From contig JABABM010000009.1 of the NCBI GenBank assembly GCA_014238205.1, positions 1 to 64,000 on the forward strand: a DNA stretch of 64,000 nt, read 5' to 3'. Under the pieces are notes generated by a model. That model saw nothing but the letters and a program-made list of their open reading frames with translations, was not told where the DNA came from and ran no database searches. The stretch comes from Phycisphaerales bacterium (GTDB lineage: Bacteria > Planctomycetota > Phycisphaerae > Phycisphaerales > SM1A02). Positions 1 through 8,803 of this stretch are shown here, in pieces (positions within the stretch are counted from its first letter, which is position 1; each line of letters starts with the position of its first letter). The translations under genes were made by a program, and so were the position numbers.

Positions 1-162
1 AACATATCCCTCGGCCTGGAACGGGATATTGGCGCCATACCCCCAGGACATGCTCGCGCCGATGACGGCGACCCGATCCAGTGGGCCGGGCGGTGTCGCA
101 TCCGAGACCGGTTCCACGGTAACCTGGGAAAGGATGATGGCCAGGCTGTGCAGGAGCATCAT
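1..162 (-). CDS. SGNH/GDSL-type hydrolase, N-terminal fragment
   Basis: This is the 5' end of a minus-strand gene that runs off the left edge of the window; 54 codons are visible. They begin with two consecutive ATGs preceded by a good GAGGGA ribosome binding site. A short hydrophobic segment (MLLHSLAIILS) looks like a signal peptide. About 25 residues later comes VAVIGASMSWGYGA, which resembles block I of SGNH/GDSL esterases, where the Ser of a GDS-like GAS triplet is the nucleophile. I infer an exported lipase/esterase or similar deacylase. The family call rests on this one motif, and the substrate cannot be judged from the fragment. Confidence 0.5.
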   Translation of the reverse strand, partial: MMLLHSLAIILSQVTVEPVSDATPPGPLDRVAVIGASMSWGYGANIPFQAEGYV

Positions 163-233
163 TCCCTCACTTTAGCAGCCCCGATCTCGCTTGGGATTGT
201 GGCATAAGCGGGACCAGCGTATCCTGCCCACTT

Positions 234-1556
234 ATGGACCTAAACAGCATCGATACAGGTATGACGGAAGCATCCGTCTGGTGGGCCGCATTTAACGATC
301 ACCTGGTGTCAATCGGCATCATTCTTGGTGTGGCACTTGTCATCAACATCATCCAGGCTTTCATCCTGCGTAACTGGGCAAGGCGAATGAACCGAGGTGG
401 TTTCCAGTGGACGGCTGGTATTGCGTCAAGCTTGACGGCGCCACTTGGATGGGCGATATGGTTCGTTGCGATCTCGATCATCGCCCAGTACATGGTTCAA
501 CCAGATACGGCCAAATGGGTGGAGGACACCCTGGTGCATCGAATCGGCCAGGTTCGACTTGGGCTTGTTCTTCTCCTCGGGGCCTGGTTCGTCGTACGTT
601 CAATCCGCTACTTCGAATCCCTGCTGTCGGCCATTGCCAGGGAAAAAGACGGCGTCGATCTGACGATCGTAAAGGCACTCTCAAACTTCTTCGTCATCTT
701 CACCTGGCTCCTCTTCCTGCTCATTGGTCTGCAGTCCTACGGCGTGAACATGACCGCGATCATCACGATCGGTGGTGCAGGTGGCTTTGCATTGACGTTC
801 GCCTTCCAGGATGTCTTCAAGAATCTCTTCGGTGGGGTGATGATTCTCTTCAGCCGACCGTTCAAGCTTGGTGACGATATCGAGGTGAGCTCGATTCTGG
901 GCACCGTGGAAAAGATCGGGCTCTACCAGACCATCGTTCGCGGTTGGGACTCAGTGCCCTTCATTCTTCCCAACTCGATGTTCCTCACCAACCCCGTGAA
1001 GAACTTCGGCAAGCGATCACAGCGACGAATCAAGTTCGATATCGGCCTTCGCTACGAGGACTTCAGCCGGGTCGAAGGCGTCGTCGACGATATCACCGAG
1101 TTCCTGAATTCCCACGATCTCGTGGATCACGAGAAGTTCCTGCGGGTGTATTTCTCCTTGTATGGAGATTCGAGCCTGAACATCAGTATTGCCTGCTTCG
1201 GACTCCCCGACCTCGGTGAGGTCATGTGGTTCGAGTTGGAACAGTCGATCCTCCTGGGTGTTGGTGACATCGTCTCGGGCCACGGCGCTGATTTCGCATT
1301 CCCGACGACGACCCTGGACCTGCCCGACGCGACCAGTCCACCCGCCCGCAGGACGAGGGGGCGACGAAAGACAATTCGCAAGAAGGCTTCCAAGAAGAAG
1401 GCTACTCGCAAGAAGGCTTCCAAGAAGAAGGCCACTCGCAAGAAGGCTTCCAAGAAGAAGGCCACTCGCAAGAAGGCTTCCAAGAAGAAGGCCACCAGGA
1501 AGACGACTGCCCGGAAGAAAACATCCAGGAAAAAGACCAGTCGCAGGAAATCCTGA
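234..1556 (+). CDS. MscS-family mechanosensitive ion channel with lysine-rich repeat tail
   Basis: Small-conductance mechanosensitive channel of the inner membrane, a pressure-relief valve during osmotic downshock. The 440-residue protein has four hydrophobic segments in its first about 200 residues. Next comes the characteristic MscS pore helix and beta domain (GGAGGFALTFAFQD, then FGGVMILFSRPFKLGDDIEV), and then the cytoplasmic cage domain. The last about 75 residues are unlike MscS: a strongly basic Lys/Ala/Arg/Thr/Ser tail containing four copies of a 10-residue KKASKKKATR-type unit, resembling histone-H1-like tails. The ATG has no clear Shine-Dalgarno sequence, and an ATG at 261 is an alternative. 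The channel call is firm; the tail's role is unknown. Confidence 0.9.
   Translation: MDLNSIDTGMTEASVWWAAFNDHLVSIGIILGVALVINIIQAFILRNWARRMNRGGFQWTAGIASSLTAPLGWAIWFVAISIIAQYMVQPDTAKWVEDTLVHRIGQVRLGLVLLLGAWFVVRSIRYFESLLSAIAREKDGVDLTIVKALSNFFVIFTWLLFLLIGLQSYGVNMTAIITIGGAGGFALTFAFQDVFKNLFGGVMILFSRPFKLGDDIEVSSILGTVEKIGLYQTIVRGWDSVPFILPNSMFLTNPVKNFGKRSQRRIKFDIGLRYEDFSRVEGVVDDITEFLNSHDLVDHEKFLRVYFSLYGDSSLNISIACFGLPDLGEVMWFELEQSILLGVGDIVSGHGADFAFPTTTLDLPDATSPPARRTRGRRKTIRKKASKKKATRKKASKKKATRKKASKKKATRKKASKKKATRKTTARKKTSRKKTSRRKS
1380..1499 (+). repeat. Four tandem 30-bp in-frame repeats encoding the basic tail
   Basis: Four direct copies of a 30-bp unit start at 1380, 1410, 1440 and 1470. They differ at one synonymous position (GCT/GCC) and at the end of the fourth copy. 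Because the unit is a multiple of three and lies inside the MscS-type gene, it adds ten residues (KKASKKKATR) per copy. Near-identity at DNA level implies recent expansion by slippage or unequal recombination. Confidence 0.95.
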
Positions 1557-1569
1557 GTTTCCCCGCTCC

Positions 1570-2034
1570 CTATGTTGAACTCATTGCAGCCTCTGCAATG
1601 AAGTCATTCCATGGGGCAGGAAGTGCCACGGCAAGATCCAGGAGCGTCGCTGAAATCTCGGGGGCAGGCTGTGAAGACAGCAGTGCACCCAGGTAATTCA
1701 AGCCCGCTGCTATGACGAACAGGTACCGAAGCAGTCCGGCCAGGCGTGCATCGGCATCGTCAGCCTTTGCAAAGGTGACCTTCGCCTGCTGCTTAAACTC
1801 CTCCAGTTCAGCGGCGCTCGGGCTCCCTTCCAGCGACAGGAACCAGGAGCCAGGACTGTTATCCAGTGCCGAATGCAGCCAGGTTTCACCATCTGCCTGC
1901 TGGAGTCGTTCAATGAGCCGGTCCACCGGTCGATTCTTCTGTTCAACACCCAGCTGCAGAAAGTTCGTAACGGAGTTTCCGTCGAGGGGTCCCGGGCCTG
2001 ATTTCTTCATGCTGTCTTGATCCGAGGCATTCAC
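1570..2034 (-). CDS. Hypothetical protein coupled to an ECF-like sigma gene
   Basis: A 154-residue protein starting with GTG, whose first bases overlap the stop of the upstream sigma-like gene (GTGA), so the two are probably translationally coupled. I recognise no domain. The N-terminal half is hydrophilic. Around residues 98-120 there is one moderately hydrophobic stretch (LLRYLFVIAAGLNYLGALL), possibly a membrane segment or buried helix, and the C-terminus is again hydrophobic and acidic. Position directly after a sigma-factor-like gene suggests a regulator such as an anti-sigma factor, but it lacks the zinc-binding HxxxCxxC motif of ZAS anti-sigma factors. Function is therefore open. Confidence 0.6.
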   Translation of the reverse strand: MNASDQDSMKKSGPGPLDGNSVTNFLQLGVEQKNRPVDRLIERLQQADGETWLHSALDNSPGSWFLSLEGSPSAAELEEFKQQAKVTFAKADDADARLAGLLRYLFVIAAGLNYLGALLSSQPAPEISATLLDLAVALPAPWNDFIAEAAMSST

Positions 2035-2717
2035 TGCATGATCTCCATGAGTCGCAGGAGTTCACCATCAACATCATCCTCGTGCAGGCCGTCGAGAAGG
2101 ATGCGCATTCGGAGAGCATTCTTGAAACGGCCTGTTGCCGTTCGAACCATGACGGCCGCCTGTGATGGAGATACGTCGAATTCCTCGACACACAGCTTGT
2201 AGGGGACCCCATCAACATGGTGGCGGATGAACAGTCGCCAGTGATTCCCCAATCCTTCCTCATCACAGGAAGATGCAGCGTCTCTCCATGCATCCTGGAC
2301 CATCGACATGGCCCAGGCTCGATCAAAATCAAGGTCGGGGCTTGCATCAACGGGGGAATGGAGTTCATGGTCAAGGGATGAGTCACCGTGCCGTTTCTGC
2401 CTCCTGATCTCCTCTTTCAAGTGAAAGAGGAACCCATTTATGAGCCATCGTCGAAGTCGAAGGCCGCTTTCCTTCCACTGGTCGAAATAGCTTTCCTTCT
2501 GGAGCCTGCTGGCGAAGAAGCCGTCGACCATGTCATCCGGTTCACCAAGTGTCCGCAGGCTTGACCCGAGAAAGTAGATCTTCAGTGGGTGTGCGTAGAC
2601 TGACATGATGTGGCTGTTGACGACATCCCGTCCCACGGACCCTTCCTGCAATTGCTTGTCGATCCAGGTCCCCATGGTTTTCGGGAAGGCATCCGGTTTA
2701 TCAGCTTCTTTGCTCAT
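2031..2717 (-). CDS. ECF-type sigma-70-like factor
   Basis: A 228-residue protein with the layout of an extracytoplasmic-function sigma factor. The region around residues 25-110 resembles region 2 (helices ending in RLRRWLINGFLFHLKEEIRR). A middle acidic linker follows, and residues about 160-205 resemble region 4, with a helix-turn-helix pattern around VSPSQAAVMVRTATGRFKNA. It probably recruits RNA polymerase to a small regulon. It is divergent from textbook ECFs, so a sigma-derived regulator remains possible. The downstream 154-residue gene overlaps it by four bases. The divergently transcribed arfB begins only 33 bases away, so both promoters are compressed or lie within the opposite gene. 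Confidence 0.6.
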   Translation of the reverse strand: MSKEADKPDAFPKTMGTWIDKQLQEGSVGRDVVNSHIMSVYAHPLKIYFLGSSLRTLGEPDDMVDGFFASRLQKESYFDQWKESGLRLRRWLINGFLFHLKEEIRRQKRHGDSSLDHELHSPVDASPDLDFDRAWAMSMVQDAWRDAASSCDEEGLGNHWRLFIRHHVDGVPYKLCVEEFDVSPSQAAVMVRTATGRFKNALRMRILLDGLHEDDVDGELLRLMEIMQ

Positions 2718-2750
2718 CTGGTGCCATGGTACACTCGAACCACCTCCACC

Positions 2751-3170
2751 ATGATCGAGATCACTCGCTCATTGCGCATCCCGGATTCGGAACTCCGTCT
2801 TGAGTACTCGCGTAGTACGGGACCTGGAGGACAGAATGTCAACAAGCTTGAAACCCGCGTGACGATTCTCTTTGATGTCGAGGGGTCGCCATCACTTTCA
2901 GAGACGCAGCGTGACAGGATCCACGCCGGGCTCCGAACGCGTATTACGAAGAAGGGCATTCTTCGAGTTACTTCGCAGCGACATCGAACACAGGCCGCCA
3001 ACAGGAATGCGGCGATGGAACGATTCATCGACCTGTTGAAGGATGCGATCAGGCCTGTCAGGAAACGTAAACCCACGAAACCCACGAAGGCATCCAATCA
3101 GCGGCGGCTCGATTCGAAGAAGAAGCGGGCGGATTCGAAGCGTGGTCGGGGCGGACGCTGGGAGGGGTGA
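2751..3170 (+). CDS. arfB: Alternative ribosome-rescue factor B (peptidyl-tRNA hydrolase)
   Basis: A 139-residue homologue of ArfB/YaeJ, which hydrolyses peptidyl-tRNA on ribosomes stalled at mRNA 3' ends. The catalytic GGQ motif is at residues 26-28 in STGPGGQNVNK. The C-terminal about 45 residues are extremely basic (RKRKPTKPTKASNQRRLDSK), matching the ArfB tail that enters the empty mRNA channel. Length fits the short ArfB family and not RF1/RF2. An in-frame upstream extension exists, but this ATG places the family's usual N-terminus (IPDSELRLEYSRS) correctly. It is divergent from the sigma-like gene. Confidence 0.93.
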   Translation: MIEITRSLRIPDSELRLEYSRSTGPGGQNVNKLETRVTILFDVEGSPSLSETQRDRIHAGLRTRITKKGILRVTSQRHRTQAANRNAAMERFIDLLKDAIRPVRKRKPTKPTKASNQRRLDSKKKRADSKRGRGGRWEG

Positions 3171-3179
3171 AGAACCGGT

Positions 3180-4400
3180 TCACGGTTTCCGGGAGCCGCT
3201 GGGCTCGTCCCGGTCTTCGACATCCGGTGCTTCCGGAACACTCCACTCGATGATGGGTGCAAACCGGGGCATCGTGAGAGACATCATCGCCAATGCCGTG
3301 GAGTAGCCCGCTGAGCGGGGAAAGACGCGATCATTCCAGGTGCCCTCTGGACTTCGTACGGAGAGAATCCGTTCACGCAACTGGTCGCGATACTCGTCCC
3401 GAACTCCCTCTGGCAGGAGTTCGATGGCCTGTGCAGCGTACAGGTGGGCGTAGAAGAAGTAATAGGGAGCAACACCCCATGGCCCTTCATGTGTTCCAGT
3501 CTTCGCTCGCCGTGCCTCGAGCGCGTCCCAGTGAGCAAGGAAGGCATCCAGTGCGCCTCGTACTCGTGCAACAGACCCGCGGCCAGCCATGAGGAGTGTT
3601 GATTCTGTCACGAGCATCCTGCCAGCAGAGCCGGGGACATGAGTTCCAGGAGCAGCCCGTGAATCACCGCCACTGTATTCGACTGCGCCGGTAATGGAAC
3701 GTGAGCGTTCGAGCGCACCAAGTGCGAGCATGATGATGCCTGGATCAACATCCCTTCCACTGGCGGAAGACATCATGAGCGCCTGGATGGCGGGCCCAGT
3801 CATGAAGGGTGCCTGGGGAGAGGGCCGCTTGATGTTGCGACGCCGGGAATAGTTCCATCCTCCCCACTCGGGAATCGAGATCACTTCAAGTCCTCTGGTA
3901 TAGAACTCAATGGCCTGCTCTACGGTGTCTTCGAGTTCATCTGGAACAAGGCCACTTGCCTGGAGTTCACAGAGATATGTCAGTCCGTAGATGTAGCCCC
4001 ACCCACGAACGTCATATCCACCGCGATACTCCTGAAACTGCATGAGTGGGTGCGAGGTTGATTCACAGATGAACCGGGTTGCCCGTTCAAGAGCCTCGGA
4101 ACGACTACTGATGTCCTCTTCGGAATCCAGCCGGAGCAGTGCCGTGGAGACCAACGCAGTTCCCCCGACCCTGTACCCGATCGGGATGACCGATTCTCCA
4201 TCCTGGTTGACCCGGTAGACGCCCTCGTAGGGCCACTCTGCATTCCCGGATCCTTCCTGTACTTCAAGGAGATACGCAGCACCACGGGTAAGGAGATCTT
4301 TGTCGGCAAGGGATTGACCGGGCTCTTCGAGGCTGGTTGCGACTGCAGGCAGTGCACATGCCATGGCGATGAGGATTGAAATGCCGCCTGATCGACGCAC
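3180..4400 (-). CDS. Exported prenyltransferase/squalene-cyclase-like repeat protein
   Basis: A 406-residue protein starting with GTG after an AGGAC ribosome binding site and carrying a Sec signal peptide (ISILIAMACALPAVA). The mature part resembles the alpha/alpha barrel of the terpenoid cyclase/prenyltransferase superfamily, with repeats such as LLTRGAAYLLEVQ, ALERATRFI, YGLTYLCELQ and GTWNDRVFPRSAGYSTALAM. Exported proteins of this fold are frequent in planctomycetes. I see no DxDD cyclase motif, so terpene cyclisation is unlikely; polysaccharide or protein binding is an alternative. The gene is convergent with arfB and divergent from the operon starting at 4473. Confidence 0.65.
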   Translation of the reverse strand: MRRSGGISILIAMACALPAVATSLEEPGQSLADKDLLTRGAAYLLEVQEGSGNAEWPYEGVYRVNQDGESVIPIGYRVGGTALVSTALLRLDSEEDISSRSEALERATRFICESTSHPLMQFQEYRGGYDVRGWGYIYGLTYLCELQASGLVPDELEDTVEQAIEFYTRGLEVISIPEWGGWNYSRRRNIKRPSPQAPFMTGPAIQALMMSSASGRDVDPGIIMLALGALERSRSITGAVEYSGGDSRAAPGTHVPGSAGRMLVTESTLLMAGRGSVARVRGALDAFLAHWDALEARRAKTGTHEGPWGVAPYYFFYAHLYAAQAIELLPEGVRDEYRDQLRERILSVRSPEGTWNDRVFPRSAGYSTALAMMSLTMPRFAPIIEWSVPEAPDVEDRDEPSGSRKP

Positions 4401-4472
4401 GGAAGCGTCCTTTCACTGCGAGGGCACCTGGATAGGCCCCTGTTGCACTGTCATCGTATCATCGGCCCTGTG

Positions 4473-5609
4473 ATGCATACCAGGAGACAGGCAAGGCGTT
4501 TGATTCGGATCAGTACGGTCCTGGCACTCTGTGCCGTGACGGTCTCCTCCGCCATGGCCCTGCTGCTCTGCCGGTACACCGTCCGGGATATCGGGTTCGT
4601 CAGCCTCGGTGAACCCAACTGGATCCTGGTCATTGACGAAAACAACTCCGGACTCGAATCGGCCGGCAGGGTCCTGCTTCAAGATTCGAATGTCGATCTA
4701 GAGACCCGCAGGCTGGGACAGGATGTTGCAGGTGATGCCTGGCTTGAGGACCGGGACGGGCGGATGCTGCAGTTGCCGCTTCAACCTGGACTCTCGGACA
4801 TGCAGAAGATTGAATCCGTCGTGCGCTCCGATGCGAGAACACGCATTGCCGATGCCGCCCTTGATCGATTTGCCGTCATCCTGCTGCTCGAAGGAACTGA
4901 TGCGAAGGCAAACACGAGGGCGAGGGAGGCCATCGACTCGGCCGAAGCGATGCTTGCGGAACTTGATGCAGATGGAACATCACTTCCACGTCGCATCGGC
5001 AAGGGGCCAGATCAGGTCATCGTGCCCGTGGATGCGGGCGAATCCGTGCTCCGTTGGAGCCTTGGGCTGCCGATTGAACCTGGAAGACAGCCCTCGATCG
5101 CCGTGCTCTACGGACGATCCAAGCTCGCGGGTCGTGTACTGCATGGTCCAGGCATGACTGCAGGTGACATCCTCGATCAACTGTCAGTCGTCGGTCTTTC
5201 CTGTGAATGTGAACAGGCGAGGGATTGGGCATTGAGGCCGTCTCTTCCCGGTACATGGACTCGCTCATATCACATGTCTGCAGTTGATCAACTTGGATTC
5301 GATCCTTCGCATCCTCTCGTGTTGGCCGAGGTCCGTCGAATCCTTGCACGTGGAAACGATGCACCAGTACTCACGAACCCTGGTGACACGTCCGAGGATC
5401 TTGTACTTGGGTACAGCGAGTCAACTGTCATCGAGGACATCCCCGTCTCCCCGGCCGCCGAACGACCCGAACCGATTGCGCCCCCCGCGCAACGTGCCCC
5501 TGGCAGCCGATCCAACGAGTCGCTTGGTTGGATTTCGATTCTGCTCGGAGCGATCGTGGCGGCGGGCATCGCCGGTGCCCTGGTCATTCTCCGAAGGGGT
5601 CGTCCCTGA
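4473..5609 (+). CDS. Unknown bitopic membrane protein, first gene of a ten-gene operon
   Basis: A 378-residue protein with a hydrophobic helix near the N-terminus (STVLALCAVTVSSAMALLL) and another at the extreme C-terminus (SILLGAIVAAGIAGALVIL), followed by a short basic tail. The about 290 residues between are probably periplasmic. They contain a VRDIGFVSLGEPNWILVIDE segment and a proline-rich stretch before the second helix. I do not recognise the family. Its stop overlaps the ATG of the FtsX-type permease by one base, so it probably works with that ABC pair, for instance as a periplasmic partner. An upstream TTG (4443) is a possible alternative start. Confidence 0.6.
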   Translation: MHTRRQARRLIRISTVLALCAVTVSSAMALLLCRYTVRDIGFVSLGEPNWILVIDENNSGLESAGRVLLQDSNVDLETRRLGQDVAGDAWLEDRDGRMLQLPLQPGLSDMQKIESVVRSDARTRIADAALDRFAVILLLEGTDAKANTRAREAIDSAEAMLAELDADGTSLPRRIGKGPDQVIVPVDAGESVLRWSLGLPIEPGRQPSIAVLYGRSKLAGRVLHGPGMTAGDILDQLSVVGLSCECEQARDWALRPSLPGTWTRSYHMSAVDQLGFDPSHPLVLAEVRRILARGNDAPVLTNPGDTSEDLVLGYSESTVIEDIPVSPAAERPEPIAPPAQRAPGSRSNESLGWISILLGAIVAAGIAGALVILRRGRP

Positions 5610-6745
5610 TGCTGCTTCGACTGGTCATCTCGGAGCTTCGACATCGCTGGAGTGGAGCGGCCTTGGGCCTCATCATGATCGCTGTGGCGACAAGCACGGT
5701 TCTGCTGGTGGCCATGCTCGCCGAGAGTGGTGAACGACAGACACGGCGTATCCAGCGGGACATCGGGCTGAACGTCATCATTCTTCCCCCGGGAACAGAC
5801 ATTGACGAGTACTGGATGACAGGCGTTGCGACCGGGTCGATGCAGGCTGATGTCATGGACCGGCTTGTCGATCAGGACGTCGCCAATCGCCTTGTGCCGA
5901 TGCTCAAGCAGTCAATCGAGATCAATGGTCACCAGGCAATGCTCGTTGGACTGGAAGATGAGTGGTACAGGCGGAATCGAACCATGCCGGACGTCTTTAC
6001 GACGGAGGTTCCCTTGGGCAGCGTGGTGCTCGGCTCGGCGATTGCCCGGTCATTGGGTGCAGGGCAGGGGGATGTGGTCCAGGTTCTTGGAGAGTCGATG
6101 AACGTTGACCGCGTCCTGGCTTCCACGGGAACACGTGAAGATGTTGCAGTCCATGTCACGCTGGCCGATGCACAGCAATTGCTCGATCAAGCGTCGACTC
6201 TCAACGAGATCCAGGCCATCGAGTGTCACTGCGCCCCGGGCGAGACGGACCCGCTTGGCCGGCTTCGTACGGCGCTTGATCCGATCATCCCGGGGGTGAC
6301 CATCATCCGCCGGGAAGCAGCAGCCAATGCACGCCTGCAGCAGCGTCACCAGGCAGAGCGGGTCCTCGCAGTCACATCTCCCCTGGCGCTGCTGCTCTGT
6401 GCCGGGTTGGTCGCTGCCCTGGCGACGATGAACATGCGAGAGCGCCGCGTCGAGATCGGCCTGCTGCATGCAGTGGGTCGAAGCGGGGGATTCATCGGGA
6501 TGCTCTTGCTGGGTCGCTGGATTCCCATCGGCTTGCTCGGTGCGGTCCTGGGCTGGGTGCTTGCCATGGCCTGCGTCACGTTCATCAGCCCGGGACTCTT
6601 ACCGAATGGTGGGCAGATGGCGATCCCGGTTTCAACGTTCACATTTGTTCTCGTGCTTGCTCCTGCGGGAGCGATTTCTGCCAGTGCAGTGCCCGTAGCC
6701 TTCGCACTACGTCGCGATCCTGCCGAGGTACTTCGATCGATCTGA
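5609..6745 (+). CDS. FtsX/MacB-type ABC transporter permease
   Basis: A 378-residue permease with the four-helix topology of the FtsX/LolC/MacB group. One helix is near residues 12-32. A periplasmic domain of about 210 residues follows, then three C-terminal helices (around SPLALLLCAGLVAALATMN, WIPIGLLGAVLGWVLAMAC and FTFVLVLAPAGAISASAVP). The inter-helix loop MRERRVEIGLLHAVGRS is the typical FtsX-family coupling segment. Such permeases do mechanotransmission or lipoprotein/peptide extrusion rather than classical import. The ATG overlaps the preceding stop, and the partner ATPase starts four bases downstream. Substrate is unknown. Confidence 0.85.
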   Translation: MLLRLVISELRHRWSGAALGLIMIAVATSTVLLVAMLAESGERQTRRIQRDIGLNVIILPPGTDIDEYWMTGVATGSMQADVMDRLVDQDVANRLVPMLKQSIEINGHQAMLVGLEDEWYRRNRTMPDVFTTEVPLGSVVLGSAIARSLGAGQGDVVQVLGESMNVDRVLASTGTREDVAVHVTLADAQQLLDQASTLNEIQAIECHCAPGETDPLGRLRTALDPIIPGVTIIRREAAANARLQQRHQAERVLAVTSPLALLLCAGLVAALATMNMRERRVEIGLLHAVGRSGGFIGMLLLGRWIPIGLLGAVLGWVLAMACVTFISPGLLPNGGQMAIPVSTFTFVLVLAPAGAISASAVPVAFALRRDPAEVLRSI

Positions 6746-6749
6746 CACC

Positions 6750-7424
6750 ATGCCCATGATCCAGATCCAATCCGTCAGTCGCAGGTTTCAACGTGGAAGC
6801 CAGGTCGTCGATGCACTCGTCGACTGCTCCATGGATGTCGAGCAGGGAGAGTGTGTCGTGGTTCGAGGTCCCAGCGGGAGCGGCAAGACGACCTTGCTCA
6901 TGGCAGTGGGCGGTCTTCTCAGGCCTACGAGCGGATCAGTCATCGTGGAGGGCAGGCCCATCTGGGAGGGCAGCGAAGCCTCCCGGGCGGTCTATCGCTC
7001 GAACACGGTCGGCTTCGTTTTCCAGGATCCACATCTGCTTCCCTGGTTGAATGCCCGTGACAACATTGCCATCGCAGTACAAGGCCGGGCTTCCATGGGG
7101 GAGATCGACCAGTGCCTTGAAGGCCTGGGTCTTGGAGATCGGGCGGAACATCTGCCGGGTGAACTGAGTACGGGTGAACGCCGCCGTGTTGCCCTGGCCC
7201 GCGCGCTCGTGAATAAACCAGCCGTACTGCTGGCTGATGAGCCCATCAGCCACCTCGATCAGGAATCTGCCGCATCAGTCCTCCAGATCCTGTCTTCCTG
7301 GTGCATTGAAGGTGGTACCGTGGTGATGGTGAACCATGGGGAACAGTCGCCTCCCTGCAAGCACCGGTTCATGGACCTGCTCGAGGGTCGACTGCACGAC
7401 CAGGGAAGGGCGGAAGCAAGGTGA
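6750..7424 (+). CDS. LolD/MacB-type ABC transporter ATP-binding protein
   Basis: A 224-residue ABC ATPase, the usual size of LolD/FtsE proteins. Visible motifs are Walker A GPSGSGKTTLL, Q-loop FQDPHLLPW, signature LSTGERRRVALARAL (the common LSGGQ is LSTGE here), Walker B VLLADEPISHLD and the switch histidine in MVNHG. It should energise the adjacent FtsX-type permease. The next gene begins within its stop codon (GTGA), consistent with translational coupling. Confidence 0.92.
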   Translation: MPMIQIQSVSRRFQRGSQVVDALVDCSMDVEQGECVVVRGPSGSGKTTLLMAVGGLLRPTSGSVIVEGRPIWEGSEASRAVYRSNTVGFVFQDPHLLPWLNARDNIAIAVQGRASMGEIDQCLEGLGLGDRAEHLPGELSTGERRRVALARALVNKPAVLLADEPISHLDQESAASVLQILSSWCIEGGTVVMVNHGEQSPPCKHRFMDLLEGRLHDQGRAEAR

Positions 7425-8803
7425 AGAACAGGTTGAACATCATCGTCTTTCTGTTGACAGCAGGCTTCCTGGCTTTGCCGACTGTTGCTGACTGGCCAGG
7501 CTACGGCGGGGACATGGCTCGGAGTCGAGTCGCTGACTCGTCACTGGACAGGAACCTGGTGGAGGCCTGGCATTGGAGTTCCCCGGTCCCACCTCGCCCG
7601 GCATGGCCTGGGCCGGCCAAGTGGGATGCCTACAACAAGGTCCATGACATGAAGTCACGGCTCATGTTCGATGCAGCCAACCACGTGGCAATCGGGCCGG
7701 AACGTGTCTACGTCGGAAGTTCAGGCGATGACAAGGTCTATGCGATTGATCGACAGTCCGGGTCGGTGGAATGGACCTTCTACACGGAGGGGCCGATTCG
7801 ATTCTCTCCCTGGCTTGAGGGAGATCGACTCCTTGTTGGTTCCGATGACGGGCGGATCTACTGCCTTGATGCCCGGACGGGTGAAGAGGTCTGGTCACGG
7901 CGACCGGCGGGCGCTGACCGGAGGGTTCCCGGGAATGGGCGAATCATTTCTGCCTGGCCGATCCGAACCGGACCAATCGCGCGTGATGGCATCGTCTACT
8001 GCACCGCGGGACTGTTTCCCCTGGAAGGGGTCTATCTGTCCGCCTACGACCTTGATGAGGGCAATGTGCTCTGGTCACGTCGTTTCGAGGACCTTCCAGC
8101 GCAGGGCTACCTTCTGGCATCTCAGGACCGGTTGTACGTGCCGACCAGTCGCGATGCGCCGGTCATCTTCGACCGCTCCGATGGCACTCGAATCGGCAGG
8201 GCTGGTGGGCAGGGTGGCACATGGGCGCTGCTGACCGGTGATACGCTCGTATACGGTCCTGGCAAGACGGGCACCATCGGTGTGCACGAGGCAAGCAAGG
8301 GTGACCAGTTGGCGACCTTCACGGGGAACCACATGATCGTGACGCCCTCGATGTCCTACCTCCACACCGACACGGAACTGGTTGCTCTTGATCGCGCGGA
8401 ATACCTCCGCCTCTCGGCAGGCCGGGCAGTTGCAGCTTCTCGTCAACAGGAAATATCGGAACTGCTCGCCGCAGGAGGCAACGAACGGGCTGCACTTGAA
8501 TCGGAAGCCATGGAGTTGGGAGCGAGGATCGATGCGCTTGCCGCTGCAATGAAGAACTGCTTCAAGTGGAGAGCCCCATGCAGTCATCCCTATTCAATCG
8601 TCCTGGCTGGGGATCTCGTCATCGCCGGTGGGGATGATGAAGTTGCTGCATACGATGCCGCCGATGGCTCGCTTGCATGGAGCGCCCCAGTCATCGGCGC
8701 AGCACATGGCCTGGCCGTCGACGATGGAGTCCTCTACGTAACAACCGATACGGGTGTTCTCTACTGTTTCGAACCGGTCTCGGTTCCAGGGGGAACGCCA
8801 TGA
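7421..8803 (+). CDS. Exported PQQ-type beta-propeller protein
   Basis: A 460-residue protein with a Sec signal peptide (IIVFLLTAGFLALPTVA) followed by DWPGYGGDMARS, a common opening of planctomycete propeller proteins. Repeated blades carry VYAIDRQSGSVEWTFYTEG, IYCLDARTGEEVWSR and LSAYDLDEGNVLWSR, the tryptophan-docking pattern of PQQ-dependent dehydrogenase/BamB propellers. A coiled-coil-like insertion rich in Ala/Glu lies around residues 325-370. I see no PQQ-binding vicinal disulfide, so it may be a scaffold and not a quinoprotein. GTG start overlapping the ATPase stop; its own stop overlaps the next ATG. Confidence 0.82.
   Translation: MKNRLNIIVFLLTAGFLALPTVADWPGYGGDMARSRVADSSLDRNLVEAWHWSSPVPPRPAWPGPAKWDAYNKVHDMKSRLMFDAANHVAIGPERVYVGSSGDDKVYAIDRQSGSVEWTFYTEGPIRFSPWLEGDRLLVGSDDGRIYCLDARTGEEVWSRRPAGADRRVPGNGRIISAWPIRTGPIARDGIVYCTAGLFPLEGVYLSAYDLDEGNVLWSRRFEDLPAQGYLLASQDRLYVPTSRDAPVIFDRSDGTRIGRAGGQGGTWALLTGDTLVYGPGKTGTIGVHEASKGDQLATFTGNHMIVTPSMSYLHTDTELVALDRAEYLRLSAGRAVAASRQQEISELLAAGGNERAALESEAMELGARIDALAAAMKNCFKWRAPCSHPYSIVLAGDLVIAGGDDEVAAYDAADGSLAWSAPVIGAAHGLAVDDGVLYVTTDTGVLYCFEPVSVPGGTP

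Noticed and set aside
1380-1499. Regularly repeated 30-bp units resembling a CRISPR array
   Set aside because: The units are directly adjacent with no spacers and are in frame within the channel gene; they encode a Lys-rich repeat.
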